Source: Myxococcales bacterium (GTDB lineage: Bacteria; Myxococcota_A; SURF-8). Taken from it: a stretch of 37,427 nucleotides of DNA. The notes beneath the pieces were generated by a model that was given only the letters and a program-made list of their open reading frames with translations, had not been told where the DNA came from and made no database searches. Positions 8,777 to 17,738 of the stretch are shown here, piece after piece; position 1 is the first letter of the stretch, and every line of letters starts with the position of its first letter. The DNA is taken from the NCBI GenBank assembly GCA_003598065.1, contig QZKR01000090.1, positions 1-37,427 on the forward strand, read 5' to 3'. Position numbers and translations under genes: made by a program.

Positions 8777-9391
8777 TTACGGGCAGGCCCAGGCGCCGAG
8801 CATGCGGAAGAAGACCGCCGCGTCGTCGAAGTTCTGCATCGTGCAGTCGAACTCGCCGCCGGTCCCGCCTTCCCGCACGGTCACCGCGCAGGGGCCGATG
8901 GCGAAGTAATTGACGATCGCCTCGCCCGCCTTGAGCGCCCAGGAGAACTGCACGTTGTCGCCCGGCAGGATGTAATCGCGCGGACCGTCGTAGGCGGGGA
9001 GTTTCAACGAAACGATGTCGTCCATCGAGCCCGGCGCGTACATCTGCACCCGGTATTCCTCGCCCACGGTTTCGCAGCCTTTCTGCCAGGTCTCGTTGAG
9101 GCCGTAAACATAGGGCCCCTCAAGCCCCTGTTCATCGACGTCGAAGCAGAACTTGCCCGCCTCGGGCGTGCACATCGTCAATTCGGCCTCTCCCGCTTCG
9201 CCGTCGCCGTCGCTTTCAACATCGCCGTCGCTCTCCACGCCGTCGCCGTCCGTCGCGTCGCCGTCGCCCGCGCCGTCGCCGTCCGTCTGCGAATCATCCG
9301 TACCGTCGCCGCCGCATCCCGCCGTCGCGAAAAGCGCGAAGAGCGCGAAGAGCGCCGCCAGGATCGTCCATCGCCAAAACCTGCGCGTCAT
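8777..9391 (-). CDS. DGD-linker lipoprotein, unknown function
   Basis: A 204-residue predicted lipoprotein. The start is ATG 9391, with AAAGGAG directly upstream in an A-rich tract. The signal peptide MTRRFWRWTILAALFALFAL leads to the lipobox ATAGC, with Cys26 as the lipidation site. The mature protein begins with a DGD-rich linker (about 27-65), followed by a compact domain of about 135 residues with six Cys (MCTPEAGKFC, CETVGEEY, GPCAVTV, FDCTM, WACP) and beta-strand-like sequence. No known family was recognised. It faces the zinc-ribbon gene convergently and lies 106 bases downstream of purF. Surface exposure is inferred from the lipobox and linker. Confidence 0.8.
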   Translation of the reverse strand: MTRRFWRWTILAALFALFALFATAGCGGDGTDDSQTDGDGAGDGDATDGDGVESDGDVESDGDGEAGEAELTMCTPEAGKFCFDVDEQGLEGPYVYGLNETWQKGCETVGEEYRVQMYAPGSMDDIVSLKLPAYDGPRDYILPGDNVQFSWALKAGEAIVNYFAIGPCAVTVREGGTGGEFDCTMQNFDDAAVFFRMLGAWACP

Positions 9392-9497
9392 GCTCGTTCT
9401 CCTTTTTTTGCGTCGGGTCGAGACCGGTTCGCCCGAGGCGCGGCGCCATTCTGACAAAAACGGCAGGGACTTGTCAACGCGGCGTTGCGGGCGAGCC

Positions 9498-10937
9498 TCA
9501 AGGGGTGCGGTCGCTGGAACGCTGGCAGACGTCCGGGTCGGAGCAGCCGCAGGAGCCGGCGCTGCAATCGTAGGGGAAGGGAATCGGGTACTGTTCCGAG
9601 AAGCAGGCGTGGCAGAAGCTGTCGCCGTCGGCGCGGGTGGCGGCGATCATGCCTTCGAGCGAGAGATAGGCGAGCGTCGTGGCGTTGAGCATTTCGCGGA
9701 TTTCCCCGACGGAATGCGTCGCGGCGATCAGCTCGCTTTTCGTCGGCGTGTCGATGCCGTAATAGCAGGGCGAAATCGTCGGCGGCGAACTGACGCGCAT
9801 GTGCACTTCCTTCGCCCCCGCGTCCCAGAGCATTTTGACGATCTTCTTCGCCGTCGTGCTGCGCACGATCGAATCGTCGATGACCACCACCCGCCGGCCC
9901 TCGATCACGGCGCGGACGGGCAGAAGCTTCAGCTTCACGCCGAAATGGCGGATCTGCTGCGTCGGCTCGATGAAGGTCCGGCCGATGTAGTGGCTGCGGA
10001 TGAAGCCCATCTCGAAGGGAATGCCCGACGCCCTGGCGTAGCCGATCGCCGCCGGCACGCCCGAGTCGGGGACGGGGATGACCACGTCCGCCGCCACGCC
10101 GGATTCGCGGGCCAGCTGCTCGCCCATCCGCTTGCGCACCTCGTTGACGTTGTGGCCGAAGAGGAAGCTGTCGGGCCGGGCGAAATAGACGAACTCGAAG
10201 ATGCACTGGCGGCGGTGCGGCGCGGCGGGCAGGGCCTGCATCGACTGCAGTTCGTTGTCGCCCTGGATCACCACCATCTCGCCGGGCTCGATCTCGCGCA
10301 CGAAAGCGGCGTCGATCAGCGACAGGGCCGTCGTCTCCGAGGCCAGAACCCAGCTGCCGTCGTGCTTGCCCAGGACGAGCGGCCGGAAGCCGAAGGGATC
10401 GCGCACGGCGATCAGTTTGCCGGGAACGAGAAAGAGCAGGGAATAGGCCCCCTGCACCTGACGGCAGGCATCGACGATGCGCTCTTCGATCGTCGGTTTT
10501 TTCGAGCGGGCGATGAGGTGGACGAAAATCTCGGTGTCCATCGTCGCCTGGAAGATCGAGCCCTGGGACTCCAGCTGGCGGCGCAGCACGCCGGCGTTGA
10601 CGAGATTGCCGTTGTGGGCCACGGCGATCTGACCCATGGAGAAAGTGATTTGAAACGGCTGGGCGTTTTTCGGGTGGCTGCCGCCGGCGGTGGAGTAGCG
10701 GACGTGGCCGATGCCGGTCCGGCCGGGAAGCTTCTGCAGCACGTCCTCGGTGAAGTTCTCGGCCACCAGCCCCATGACCCGCTGGACGTGGAGCCGTTCG
10801 CCGTCGTCGGTGCAGATGCCGGCCGATTCCTGGCCGCGGTGCTGGAGGGCGTGCAGGCCGAGGTAGGCGTAACGGGCCGCTTCCTCGTGGTTGAAAATGC
10901 CGAAAATGCCGCACTCGTCGTGGAACTTGTCGAACAT
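9498..10937 (-). CDS. purF: Amidophosphoribosyltransferase
   Basis: First committed enzyme of purine synthesis: PRPP plus glutamine gives 5-phosphoribosylamine. It has 479 residues from ATG 10937 (GGGGAG upstream). The N-terminal MFDKFHDE looks like the propeptide whose removal exposes Cys9 (CGIFGIFNHEEAARYAYLGL), the glutaminase nucleophile. LQHRGQESAG and HNGNLVNA follow. The PRPP loop VVVIDDSIVRSTT is at about 350-362. C-terminal Cys residues (CHACFSEQYP and CSAGSCGC) resemble the [4Fe-4S] ligands of the Bacillus-type enzyme. It stands alone rather than in a pur operon and diverges from the ceramidase-like gene. Confidence 0.97.
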   Translation of the reverse strand: MFDKFHDECGIFGIFNHEEAARYAYLGLHALQHRGQESAGICTDDGERLHVQRVMGLVAENFTEDVLQKLPGRTGIGHVRYSTAGGSHPKNAQPFQITFSMGQIAVAHNGNLVNAGVLRRQLESQGSIFQATMDTEIFVHLIARSKKPTIEERIVDACRQVQGAYSLLFLVPGKLIAVRDPFGFRPLVLGKHDGSWVLASETTALSLIDAAFVREIEPGEMVVIQGDNELQSMQALPAAPHRRQCIFEFVYFARPDSFLFGHNVNEVRKRMGEQLARESGVAADVVIPVPDSGVPAAIGYARASGIPFEMGFIRSHYIGRTFIEPTQQIRHFGVKLKLLPVRAVIEGRRVVVIDDSIVRSTTAKKIVKMLWDAGAKEVHMRVSSPPTISPCYYGIDTPTKSELIAATHSVGEIREMLNATTLAYLSLEGMIAATRADGDSFCHACFSEQYPIPFPYDCSAGSCGCSDPDVCQRSSDRTP

Positions 10938-11044
10938 GTCCGGATTGCTCCCCAAACACAGGCGGGCGGACGCGCCCCGCGTCCGACGAAGGTCCTTCGT
11001 TAGCACGAAAGCCCCGCCCCGTCAATACAAACAAGCGCCCAAGC

Positions 11045-11073
11045 TTGCCTCGCCGCGGGCCATTGGCTATAGT
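11045..11073 (+). promoter_or_regulatory. Possible promoter of the ceramidase-like gene
   Basis: TTGCCT (11045-11050), 17 bases, TATAGT (11068-11073), with about 30 bases to the ATG at 11104, in the purF divergent region. The -10 is good and the -35 moderate. Confidence 0.45.
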
Positions 11074-11103
11074 GGGACCCTGTTTTGCCGCCAAGGACGC
11101 AGG

Positions 11104-12354
11104 ATGCTGAAAGCAGGCTACGGCCAGGTCGAGATCACGCCCACCGGCCCCGTGCCGCTGGGCGGCTACTTCACCCTCCGCGACCGGATCAGCGAAGGGC
11201 TGCGCGATCCGCTGTTCGTCCGCGCCCTGGCCTTCGACGACGGCAAGACTCGTTTCGTGCTCGTCGTCTACGACTTGCTGCTCATTTCCGAGCAGATGGT
11301 CCAGGGCCTGCGCAGCCTGCTTGGCGACGCGCAAGCCTCCGTGCTGCTCTGCGCGACGCACACGCACTCGGCCCCCGGCGGTTTCTGGGACACCTTCGTT
11401 GCGCGGCTGGCGCTGGGCGGAGCGCGGCCGGGCATGCTGTCGTTTCTCGTTGACGCCGGGGCGCGCGCGGCTCGGGCGGCCTTAGGCGACCTCGCCCCGG
11501 CGACGTGGGCCGTGCATACCGACCGCATCCCGTCCTTGGCGAAGAACCGCCGCGACAAGGCCGGTCCGGTCGATCCGGGGCTGTGGACGCTGCGGATTTC
11601 CCGCGCCAGGAAAGGCGGCGACCTTCTGCTTGTCGGTTTTCCCGGCCACCCGGTGATTGTCGCCGAGCGCGCCTTCAAGATGGTCTCGGCCGACTTTCCC
11701 GGCGAGGTGGTGCGGCGGCTGGAGGCCATCGACGGCGTGGCGCACGCCGTGTTCGTCAACGGCGCGCTGGGCGGCGTGGATGTGTTCTTTCCCGAAGCGC
11801 CGATCGGCGCCGACGAAAACCTCGCCCTGCAGGCCGCCCCGATCGCCGAGGCGGCGGCGAAGGTATTGGCGGCGGGTTTGCGCCAGAAAGGCCGGCTCGC
11901 CTTCGCCTCGCACGAGGAGCCGCTGCCCGCCCGCACGGACGTGCGGCCGATGTTCGACGATCAGCCGCGCTGGGCGGCCGCCGTCGCGCCGCTGGCGCGC
12001 CTGGCCGGCTACGCCTTTTCCCGCGCCCGCATCGACCGCTACCGCTTGCAGGGCTTCGCGCTGGACGAGGCCGTCTTCGTCGGCGCGCCGGCGGATTTGG
12101 GCGTCTCGGTGTCCCTCGCCATCCAGGAGGCGGCGCGCGCCAGGGGCTTCGCCGCGCCGTTTGTCGCCTCGCAGTGCGACGGCTACATCGGCTATCTGCA
12201 TCGCCGCGACGACTACCGTCGCGCGCCGTCGAAGGAAACGCTCGGCATGGCGATCTACGAGAACGTCATGGGCATGTTCGGCCGCGAGATGGGCGAGCGC
12301 CTGCTCGTCGCCGCCAGCCGGCTGCTCGGCGAGCTCGCGGACGAAAGAACATAG
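11104..12354 (+). CDS. Neutral ceramidase-like / neutral-alkaline non-lysosomal ceramidase family protein
   Basis: A 416-residue protein of the neutral ceramidase-type N-terminal domain family (amidohydrolases with a zinc site). It opens with MLKAGYGQVEITPTGPVPLGG, the family signature (AGxGxxDITP), then DPLFVRALAFDDGKTRFVLV and the zinc-site stretch LLCATHTHSAPGGFWDT. A second conserved stretch, LLVGFPGHPVIV, supplies another likely metal ligand His. It lacks a signal peptide and is shorter than true secreted ceramidases (about 640 residues or more), so it is probably cytoplasmic with an unknown amide substrate. The start has AAGGA at 11093-11097. The stop is 12 bases before rmuC, so they are likely co-transcribed. 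The exact reaction is uncertain. Confidence 0.8.
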   Translation: MLKAGYGQVEITPTGPVPLGGYFTLRDRISEGLRDPLFVRALAFDDGKTRFVLVVYDLLLISEQMVQGLRSLLGDAQASVLLCATHTHSAPGGFWDTFVARLALGGARPGMLSFLVDAGARAARAALGDLAPATWAVHTDRIPSLAKNRRDKAGPVDPGLWTLRISRARKGGDLLLVGFPGHPVIVAERAFKMVSADFPGEVVRRLEAIDGVAHAVFVNGALGGVDVFFPEAPIGADENLALQAAPIAEAAAKVLAAGLRQKGRLAFASHEEPLPARTDVRPMFDDQPRWAAAVAPLARLAGYAFSRARIDRYRLQGFALDEAVFVGAPADLGVSVSLAIQEAARARGFAAPFVASQCDGYIGYLHRRDDYRRAPSKETLGMAIYENVMGMFGREMGERLLVAASRLLGELADERT

Positions 12355-12366
12355 GCAAGGGGTCGG

Positions 12367-13521
12367 ATGGAAATCGCGCTTGTCGTCGGATTGGCTCTGC
12401 TCGCCGTGGCCGTGGTCGCAGGTTTCGCGCTGCTTTTCCGGCGTCTGACCGCTTTGTCCGCGCCGCGCGAGGACGCGGCGTTCGCGCTGCTCCAGTCGCA
12501 GCTGGCCGACTTGCGCGGCGAAATCACGCGCGGCGTCGCCGAGGCCCAGCACCGCACGGGGGAGCGCGTGGACGCCCTGGCCGACCGCGTCGATCGGAAG
12601 CTGGCCCAGACGGCGGAAAGTTTCGACCGCAAGCTGGCGCAGACGACCGAGGCGGTGGAGCGCAAACTCGGCGAGGGGGCGACGCTGGTTCAGTCGTCGG
12701 CGAGCGAGACGCAGCAGCGGCTCGACGGCGCGGCGCGCGCCATGGGCGAGGTGGAGCGGCGCCTCGCCGAACTCAAGGAAACCAACAGCCGCCTCCAGGA
12801 CTACGCGCGCAACCTCCAGGACCTGCAGGACATCCTGCGCGCCCCGAAGCTGCGCGGCGTCTGGGGCGAACTTTACTTGGGCGACCTGCTCGCCCAGGTT
12901 TTGCCCGCCGAGTATTTCACCTTGCAGCATCGCTTCAAGAACGGCGACGTCGTCGATGCCGTGGCGAAACTCGGCGACAAGCTCGTGCCGATCGACGCCA
13001 AATTCCCGCTGGAAAACTTCCGCCGCCTGATCGGCGCGCCCGACGCCGAGCAGGCGAAACTGCGTCGGATTTTTCTGGCCGACGTGAAGCGGCGCGTCGA
13101 TGAGATCGCCGGCAAATACATCCAGCCCGACGAGGGCACGCTCGACATCGCCCTGATGTACATTCCGGCGGAGAACGTCTACTACGAAACGTTCGTGCGC
13201 GCCGTGGACGGGGACGACGCCATCGTCCAGTACGCCTTGGGCAAGCGCGTCATTCCCGTCTCGCCGAACACGATCTACGCCTATTTGCAAGTCCTTCTGT
13301 TGGGCATCCGCGGGCTGCAGGTGGAAGCCAACGCCCAGGCGATCCTCTCCATGCTCGGCCGCTTGAAGGTGGATTTCGAGCGCGTGCGCGAGGAATTCGA
13401 CAAGGTCGGCGTCCATCTGGGCCACGCGGCGAAGGCGCACGATCAGACGGGCAAGCGCTTCGAGCGGGTTGCGCGCCTGCTCGCCTCGCAGGCGCACGAA
13501 GCGGACAACGGAGAGGAATGA
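12367..13521 (+). CDS. rmuC: DNA recombination protein RmuC
   Basis: A 384-residue RmuC-family protein, predicted nuclease-fold factor that limits inversions at short inverted repeats. An N-terminal membrane anchor (residues about 3-24) precedes a long coiled coil (about 35-140) with repeated RKLAQT..SFDRKLAQTTEAVERKL heptads. The conserved RmuC core follows: LQDILRAPKLRGVWGELYLG, then FKNGDVVDAVAKLGDKLVPI, DAKFPLENF, and YIPAENVYYETF. AAGGGG lies at 12358-12363. It is 12 bases after the ceramidase-like gene with no other partner. The link to inverted-repeat stability is notable given the palindromic elements in this window, but that is only a coincidence of content. Confidence 0.93.
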   Translation: MEIALVVGLALLAVAVVAGFALLFRRLTALSAPREDAAFALLQSQLADLRGEITRGVAEAQHRTGERVDALADRVDRKLAQTAESFDRKLAQTTEAVERKLGEGATLVQSSASETQQRLDGAARAMGEVERRLAELKETNSRLQDYARNLQDLQDILRAPKLRGVWGELYLGDLLAQVLPAEYFTLQHRFKNGDVVDAVAKLGDKLVPIDAKFPLENFRRLIGAPDAEQAKLRRIFLADVKRRVDEIAGKYIQPDEGTLDIALMYIPAENVYYETFVRAVDGDDAIVQYALGKRVIPVSPNTIYAYLQVLLLGIRGLQVEANAQAILSMLGRLKVDFERVREEFDKVGVHLGHAAKAHDQTGKRFERVARLLASQAHEADNGEE

Positions 13522-13802
13522 TCCCGCACTGCCTGCTTGGCGCCAGTCCTCCCTATGTCTTTTGCAAAAAGTGAGACCCGAGGGTTTCGAGAACTGATTT
13601 TTCTCGTTTGCATACATTTTCTGCTTTATGGTAGGGTTCCTCCGTCCCGAAGGGAGAAACACCCGGTCGGGGGCGCCAAATGGGATGAAAGCGCTCTGCA
13701 TTCGCCAAGTTGCCGTTTTCAAAAAAAGGATGTCAGCCGTTCAGAAGCGGGATCCTCAAGGGTTGGATTCCGGCCGAGAAATAGAGCTAAGGAGAATCCG
13801 CC
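13522..13802. other. Intergenic region upstream of the giant lipoprotein gene
   Basis: These 281 bases have no gene I can support. They are less GC-rich than the surroundings (about 13555-13640). No promoter with correct spacing was convincing. The ribosome binding site AAGGAG at 13789-13794 fixes the start of the next gene. Confidence 0.5.
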
Positions 13803-16800
13803 ATGCCCCTTTCTACCATGCTATTTCGATCCGTCTTGCTGATGATCCTGGCGATTGGGTTGGCTTCCTGCTCCGACGCGGACGTGAAGGTATCGGACGG
13901 AGACAGGGACGGAGAAGCGGACTCCGACGGCGACGCCCTGCCCGACGGCGACGGCTTGCCGGGCTGCGACGAAACCTCCGGCTGCTGCGAGGACGGTGTC
14001 GCGGTCAACAACGGCGCGCCCTGCGCCGACGACGGCCAGGCCTGCACGGAGGACTACTGCCTCAACGGGGCCTGCGTCCATCCCGTCCTCTCGGGCTATT
14101 GCCAGATCGGCGACCAATGTTTGAAGACAGGAGCGGTGAATCCCGACAACGAATGCGAGGAATGCGACGCAGGGCTGAACCGGGAAGGCTGGACGCCCCT
14201 GTCGGGGACGCCCTGCGCCGACGACGGCCTGGCCTGCACCGAGGACGCCTGCGATGCTGGCGAATGCGCTCATCCGCCGGTGGACGGCTATTGCGTCCTC
14301 GAAGCGGAATGCGTGACGGCGGGGACGACGCGGGAGCGGAACGACTGTTTGGTCTGCGATCCTTCCGTGGACGCCTTGACCTGGACGCCGCTGTCGGACG
14401 TCCCCTGCGCGGACGATGGACTGACTTGCACGGCGGACGTCTGCGGCGAGGGCGTTTGCGGCCATCCGCCGTTGGAAGGGTATTGCGCGATCGGCGATGC
14501 CTGCTTCGTCGCGGGCGACGCCAATCCGGAGAACGTCTGTCTGGCTTGTGATCCGTCGGTGGATGCGACCTCGTGGAGTCCGCAGAGCGAGGTCGCCTGC
14601 GCGGACGACGGCGTGCCCTGCACGGACGACGTGTGTCAGGCGGGCGTCTGCGAACATCCGGTGTCGGCGGGTTTCTGCCTGATCGGCGGCGGCTGCGTGG
14701 CGGACAAGACCTTGTCGGAGACGGACGCCTGCCGCATCTGCGACGTGGCGACGAATCAAAACGACTGGAGTCCGGCGGACGGGGTGTCCTGTCCGGACGA
14801 CGGGATTTCGTGTACGGCGGACGTCTGCATGGCGGGGGATTGCACGCATCCGGCGCAGCCAGGATTTTGTTTGATCGACGGCGTCTGCGTGACGAACGGA
14901 ACGATGTCGGAGACGGAAGCCTGTCGGATCTGCGATGCGGAGGCGAACCCGGCGGGGTGGAGCCCGGCGGAAGGCAGGGCCTGCGCGGACGATTTTCTGC
15001 CCTGCACGACGGACCTATGCCACGCGGGGGATTGCGTGCACGCGTTGCAGGCGGAGTGGTGCCTGATCGGGGGGATCTGCGTGGAGGAAGGCGAGACATC
15101 AGCGACGCAGGAATGCCGGGTGTGCGATCCGGAGTCGAATCCTGTGGGTTGGACTTCGGCGAACAACGCGCCCTGCGCCGACGACGGCGACTCATGCACG
15201 CAAGACATCTGCCAGTCGGGCGTATGCCAGCATTTGCTGCAGGAGAATTCCTGCCGGATCGGCGGGGAATGCTACGCGTCGGGGGAGACGAATCCGGGCA
15301 ACGTGTGCCAGTCGTGCCAACCGTCGATCGTGACGAACGCCTGGTCGAATCGGACGGGGTCCTGCGAGGTGGACGGGATCGTCTGCACGGCGGGAACGTG
15401 CCAGAGCGGCGTCTGCCAGGAGACGGCGATTACGGAGGGCTACTGCCGCATCGGCGGCGTCTGCTACACGAACGGGGCGGGCAACCCGAGCAACGATTGC
15501 CAGCGCTGCACCTCGACGCTGAATCAGCAGGCGTGGAGCGCCAAGCCGAACGGCGCGGCCTGCGACGACGGCGATCCCTGCACCCCGACGGATACGTGTC
15601 AGAGCGAGGCTTGCACGGGGTCGGGCTACATTGCGAACGACTGCACGGACTACACGAAGTGCGGGCCGTCGCCCTCCGAATGCCACGACTGCGGGGATTG
15701 CGCGGGGCCGGATCAGGTGTGTTGGAGCTGCGATAGTTCGGTGCAAAGCTGCTGGGCTGGCGAAGGGATCGACACGGGCGTCTGCGCGCCGAACGCGGGC
15801 GGCGACTGCGGCGACACCAGCGGCCTGCAAGCCGGAAGCCCCTGGGCGATGCGGGGCGGATGTCCAACGCATCAGGGGCGCAGCGCTTATCGTGGTCCGA
15901 CTCGTCCGATATTAAAATGGAAGTACCAAATAGAAGGCATCATTCAATCTTCCGCCGCCATCGGCGCGGATGAGATGATTTACGTTGGCTCCGTCTCGGG
16001 AAACTTCTTCTCGTTCAAGCCTAATGGTTCTGTCTACTGGCAGGTTAGCTCTTTGGGACCGATATGGGGCTCGCCAACCTTGGGGAGCAACAGCTCGATC
16101 TATTTTGCCGACAATTCCGGCTACCTGAACGCCTATGATCCGTTCGGTCGGTTGTTGTGGCGTTTTTCCACGAATGGGGATAGCGCCTCTTCACCGAACA
16201 TCGATGGCGACGGCAATGTTTATATCGGCTCTTACGACGGTCATCTTTACGTCGTCAATGGTTCGGGGAATGAAATCAGGCGTTTCGACACGGGCGGGCT
16301 CGTGTCGGATTCGCCGGCGCTTCTTGCCGACGGAACAGCTTACTTCGGGGCGTTTACCTCAAATAAATTTTTCAGCATCACTCCCGCCGGGGATCAGCGA
16401 TGGGCGTTTGAGACGGGCGGCGGCATCAACGCTTCGCCTGCCATCGGCGCCGATGGGACGGTTTATTTTGGCTCTGAGGACAAGTTCCTTTATGCGCTCA
16501 GCCCGGACGGCGACCTTAAATGGAAGTTCGGTGCAGGCGATAAAATTTCATGGTCGGCGCCGTCTATCGGCTTGGATGGGACGGTTTATTTCGGAGCATG
16601 GGACGGGTTTATGTACGCTTTGAATCCCGATGGCAGCCTGAAATGGAAAGCAGCCGTCGGTGCGGTAAGCTCGGGACCGGTCGCCGACGCCGACGGCAAT
16701 TTGTATGTGGGAACCCGGGCCGATCAGTTCGTCTCGCTGACGCCGGACGGACAGGTCCGGTGGCAGTTTCCATTCACGGGGTCGGCGAGTTCCTCTGCGG

Positions 16801-17645
16801 CGATAGCGCCGGATGGAACGCTATATTTTGGCGCGAGTGACGGCTATTTCTACGCCCTTCAGGACTGCGCGCCCAACTCGCACTGGTGCGGCGCGGGAAA
16901 GTGGTACACATGCAACGGCGCGGGCACGGCCCTGGCCGGCGAGCCCGCCGATTGTCCCGGCGGCTGCGACTGGGGCGTTTGCATGCAGAAGCGCTCGCTC
17001 TGGTGCAAGGGTAGTTTTCTCGGCAAAGTCCTCGTGCCGGATTCCGAAACCTTGCGCATCTCCCGGCCGCACATGACGCTGGAGGCGTGGGTCAAGACCG
17101 ACAGCGGCACGCCAAGCCAGATTTTCGCTAAAGGCGCGTGGGCATCGTCAAACGTGAACTACGTGTTAAGCGCATGGGGCTCCGGCGGTGTTTGCAATAT
17201 TAGTTTTGGCGTCAACCATGACGGAACGAATTATTCCTGGAGGGCCACAAAAAACAGCGCAACGACCGGATCCTGGACGCATGTGGCGGCAGTGCTCGAC
17301 GACGACGCGCAGGAAGCTCGCACCTACTGGAACGGCGAGCGGCTGACCGATTTTACGCTGTCGCCTCCAAGCTGGCCGGCCGGCCTTTCGCTGCCCGTGC
17401 ACGGCGAACTGCAAATCGCCCCCGGCTCGGCCGATACGTTCATCGATGAGCTGCGCATCTCCGACATCCCACGCTACACGGCCAGCTTCACGCCGTCGAA
17501 GCGCTTCGAGCCCGATGGTCATACGCGGCTCTTGCTGCACTTGGACGAAGGTTCGGGGACGACGGCGCACGATTCGTCGCCTTACGAGAACCATGGTGAA
17601 ATCTCGGGAACGACGACGTGGTCGGCGGACGTCCCGGCGCGGTAG
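13803..17645 (+). CDS. Giant lipoprotein: DGD stalk, eight tandem Cys-rich units, PQQ-type propeller, LamG-like domain
   Basis: A 1280-residue surface lipoprotein. Signal peptide, with lipobox LASC (Cys23). A DGD linker occupies about 30-58. Eight tandem units follow (residues about 73-585), each about 64 residues with eight Cys in the pattern CADDG-x2-CT-x-D-x-C-x2-G-x-C ... GYC-x-I-x3-C ... C-x2-CD, plus a degenerate ninth. Residues about 700-1020 form a PQQ/WD-like beta propeller with repeats such as AIGADGTVYFGSEDKFLYAL and SPDGDLKWKF. A short Cys segment leads to a C-terminal LamG/concanavalin-like domain (about 1065-1280; LEAWVKTDSGTPSQIFAKGA). Propeller plus LamG suggests ligand or glycan binding at the cell surface (inference). 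It is monocistronic and ends at a terminator. Confidence 0.9.
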   Translation: MPLSTMLFRSVLLMILAIGLASCSDADVKVSDGDRDGEADSDGDALPDGDGLPGCDETSGCCEDGVAVNNGAPCADDGQACTEDYCLNGACVHPVLSGYCQIGDQCLKTGAVNPDNECEECDAGLNREGWTPLSGTPCADDGLACTEDACDAGECAHPPVDGYCVLEAECVTAGTTRERNDCLVCDPSVDALTWTPLSDVPCADDGLTCTADVCGEGVCGHPPLEGYCAIGDACFVAGDANPENVCLACDPSVDATSWSPQSEVACADDGVPCTDDVCQAGVCEHPVSAGFCLIGGGCVADKTLSETDACRICDVATNQNDWSPADGVSCPDDGISCTADVCMAGDCTHPAQPGFCLIDGVCVTNGTMSETEACRICDAEANPAGWSPAEGRACADDFLPCTTDLCHAGDCVHALQAEWCLIGGICVEEGETSATQECRVCDPESNPVGWTSANNAPCADDGDSCTQDICQSGVCQHLLQENSCRIGGECYASGETNPGNVCQSCQPSIVTNAWSNRTGSCEVDGIVCTAGTCQSGVCQETAITEGYCRIGGVCYTNGAGNPSNDCQRCTSTLNQQAWSAKPNGAACDDGDPCTPTDTCQSEACTGSGYIANDCTDYTKCGPSPSECHDCGDCAGPDQVCWSCDSSVQSCWAGEGIDTGVCAPNAGGDCGDTSGLQAGSPWAMRGGCPTHQGRSAYRGPTRPILKWKYQIEGIIQSSAAIGADEMIYVGSVSGNFFSFKPNGSVYWQVSSLGPIWGSPTLGSNSSIYFADNSGYLNAYDPFGRLLWRFSTNGDSASSPNIDGDGNVYIGSYDGHLYVVNGSGNEIRRFDTGGLVSDSPALLADGTAYFGAFTSNKFFSITPAGDQRWAFETGGGINASPAIGADGTVYFGSEDKFLYALSPDGDLKWKFGAGDKISWSAPSIGLDGTVYFGAWDGFMYALNPDGSLKWKAAVGAVSSGPVADADGNLYVGTRADQFVSLTPDGQVRWQFPFTGSASSSAAIAPDGTLYFGASDGYFYALQDCAPNSHWCGAGKWYTCNGAGTALAGEPADCPGGCDWGVCMQKRSLWCKGSFLGKVLVPDSETLRISRPHMTLEAWVKTDSGTPSQIFAKGAWASSNVNYVLSAWGSGGVCNISFGVNHDGTNYSWRATKNSATTGSWTHVAAVLDDDAQEARTYWNGERLTDFTLSPPSWPAGLSLPVHGELQIAPGSADTFIDELRISDIPRYTASFTPSKRFEPDGHTRLLLHLDEGSGTTAHDSSPYENHGEISGTTTWSADVPAR
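14019..15554 (+). repeat. Tandem 192-bp coding repeat
   Basis: Units begin at 14019, 14211, 14403, 14595, 14787, 14979, 15171 and 15360. The first six periods are exactly 192 bases; the seventh unit is 189 and the eighth about 195. Copies are clearly diverged in sequence, so this is an old array kept in phase, not a recent slippage product. Confidence 0.9.
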
Positions 17646-17666
17646 CCTCGCTCGCCTAAATAAAAA

Positions 17667-17698
17667 CGGGGAGACGCCCACCCGCGTGCGTCTCCCCG
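17667..17698. terminator. Intrinsic terminator between convergent genes
   Basis: An 11-bp stem CGGGGAGACGC / GCGTCTCCCCG with a 10-base loop. On the minus strand it is followed by TTTTTATTT, so it ends the beta-barrel gene; it can also stop transcripts from 13803. Confidence 0.8.
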
Positions 17699-17738
17699 CC
17701 AGTCCGGCCCGAAGGCCGGAACTGAAGGCATGTCTGCG

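Noticed and set aside
9153..11003. 616-codon plus-strand frame opposite purF and the DGD lipoprotein
   Set aside because: Antisense shadow of purF and of GAC-GGC repeats; purF is unmistakable on the other strand.
13628..14551. Plus-strand frame overlapping the start of the giant lipoprotein gene
   Set aside because: Gly/Arg-rich frame-shifted reading of the Cys repeat; the 13803 frame has a lipobox, ribosome binding site and domains.
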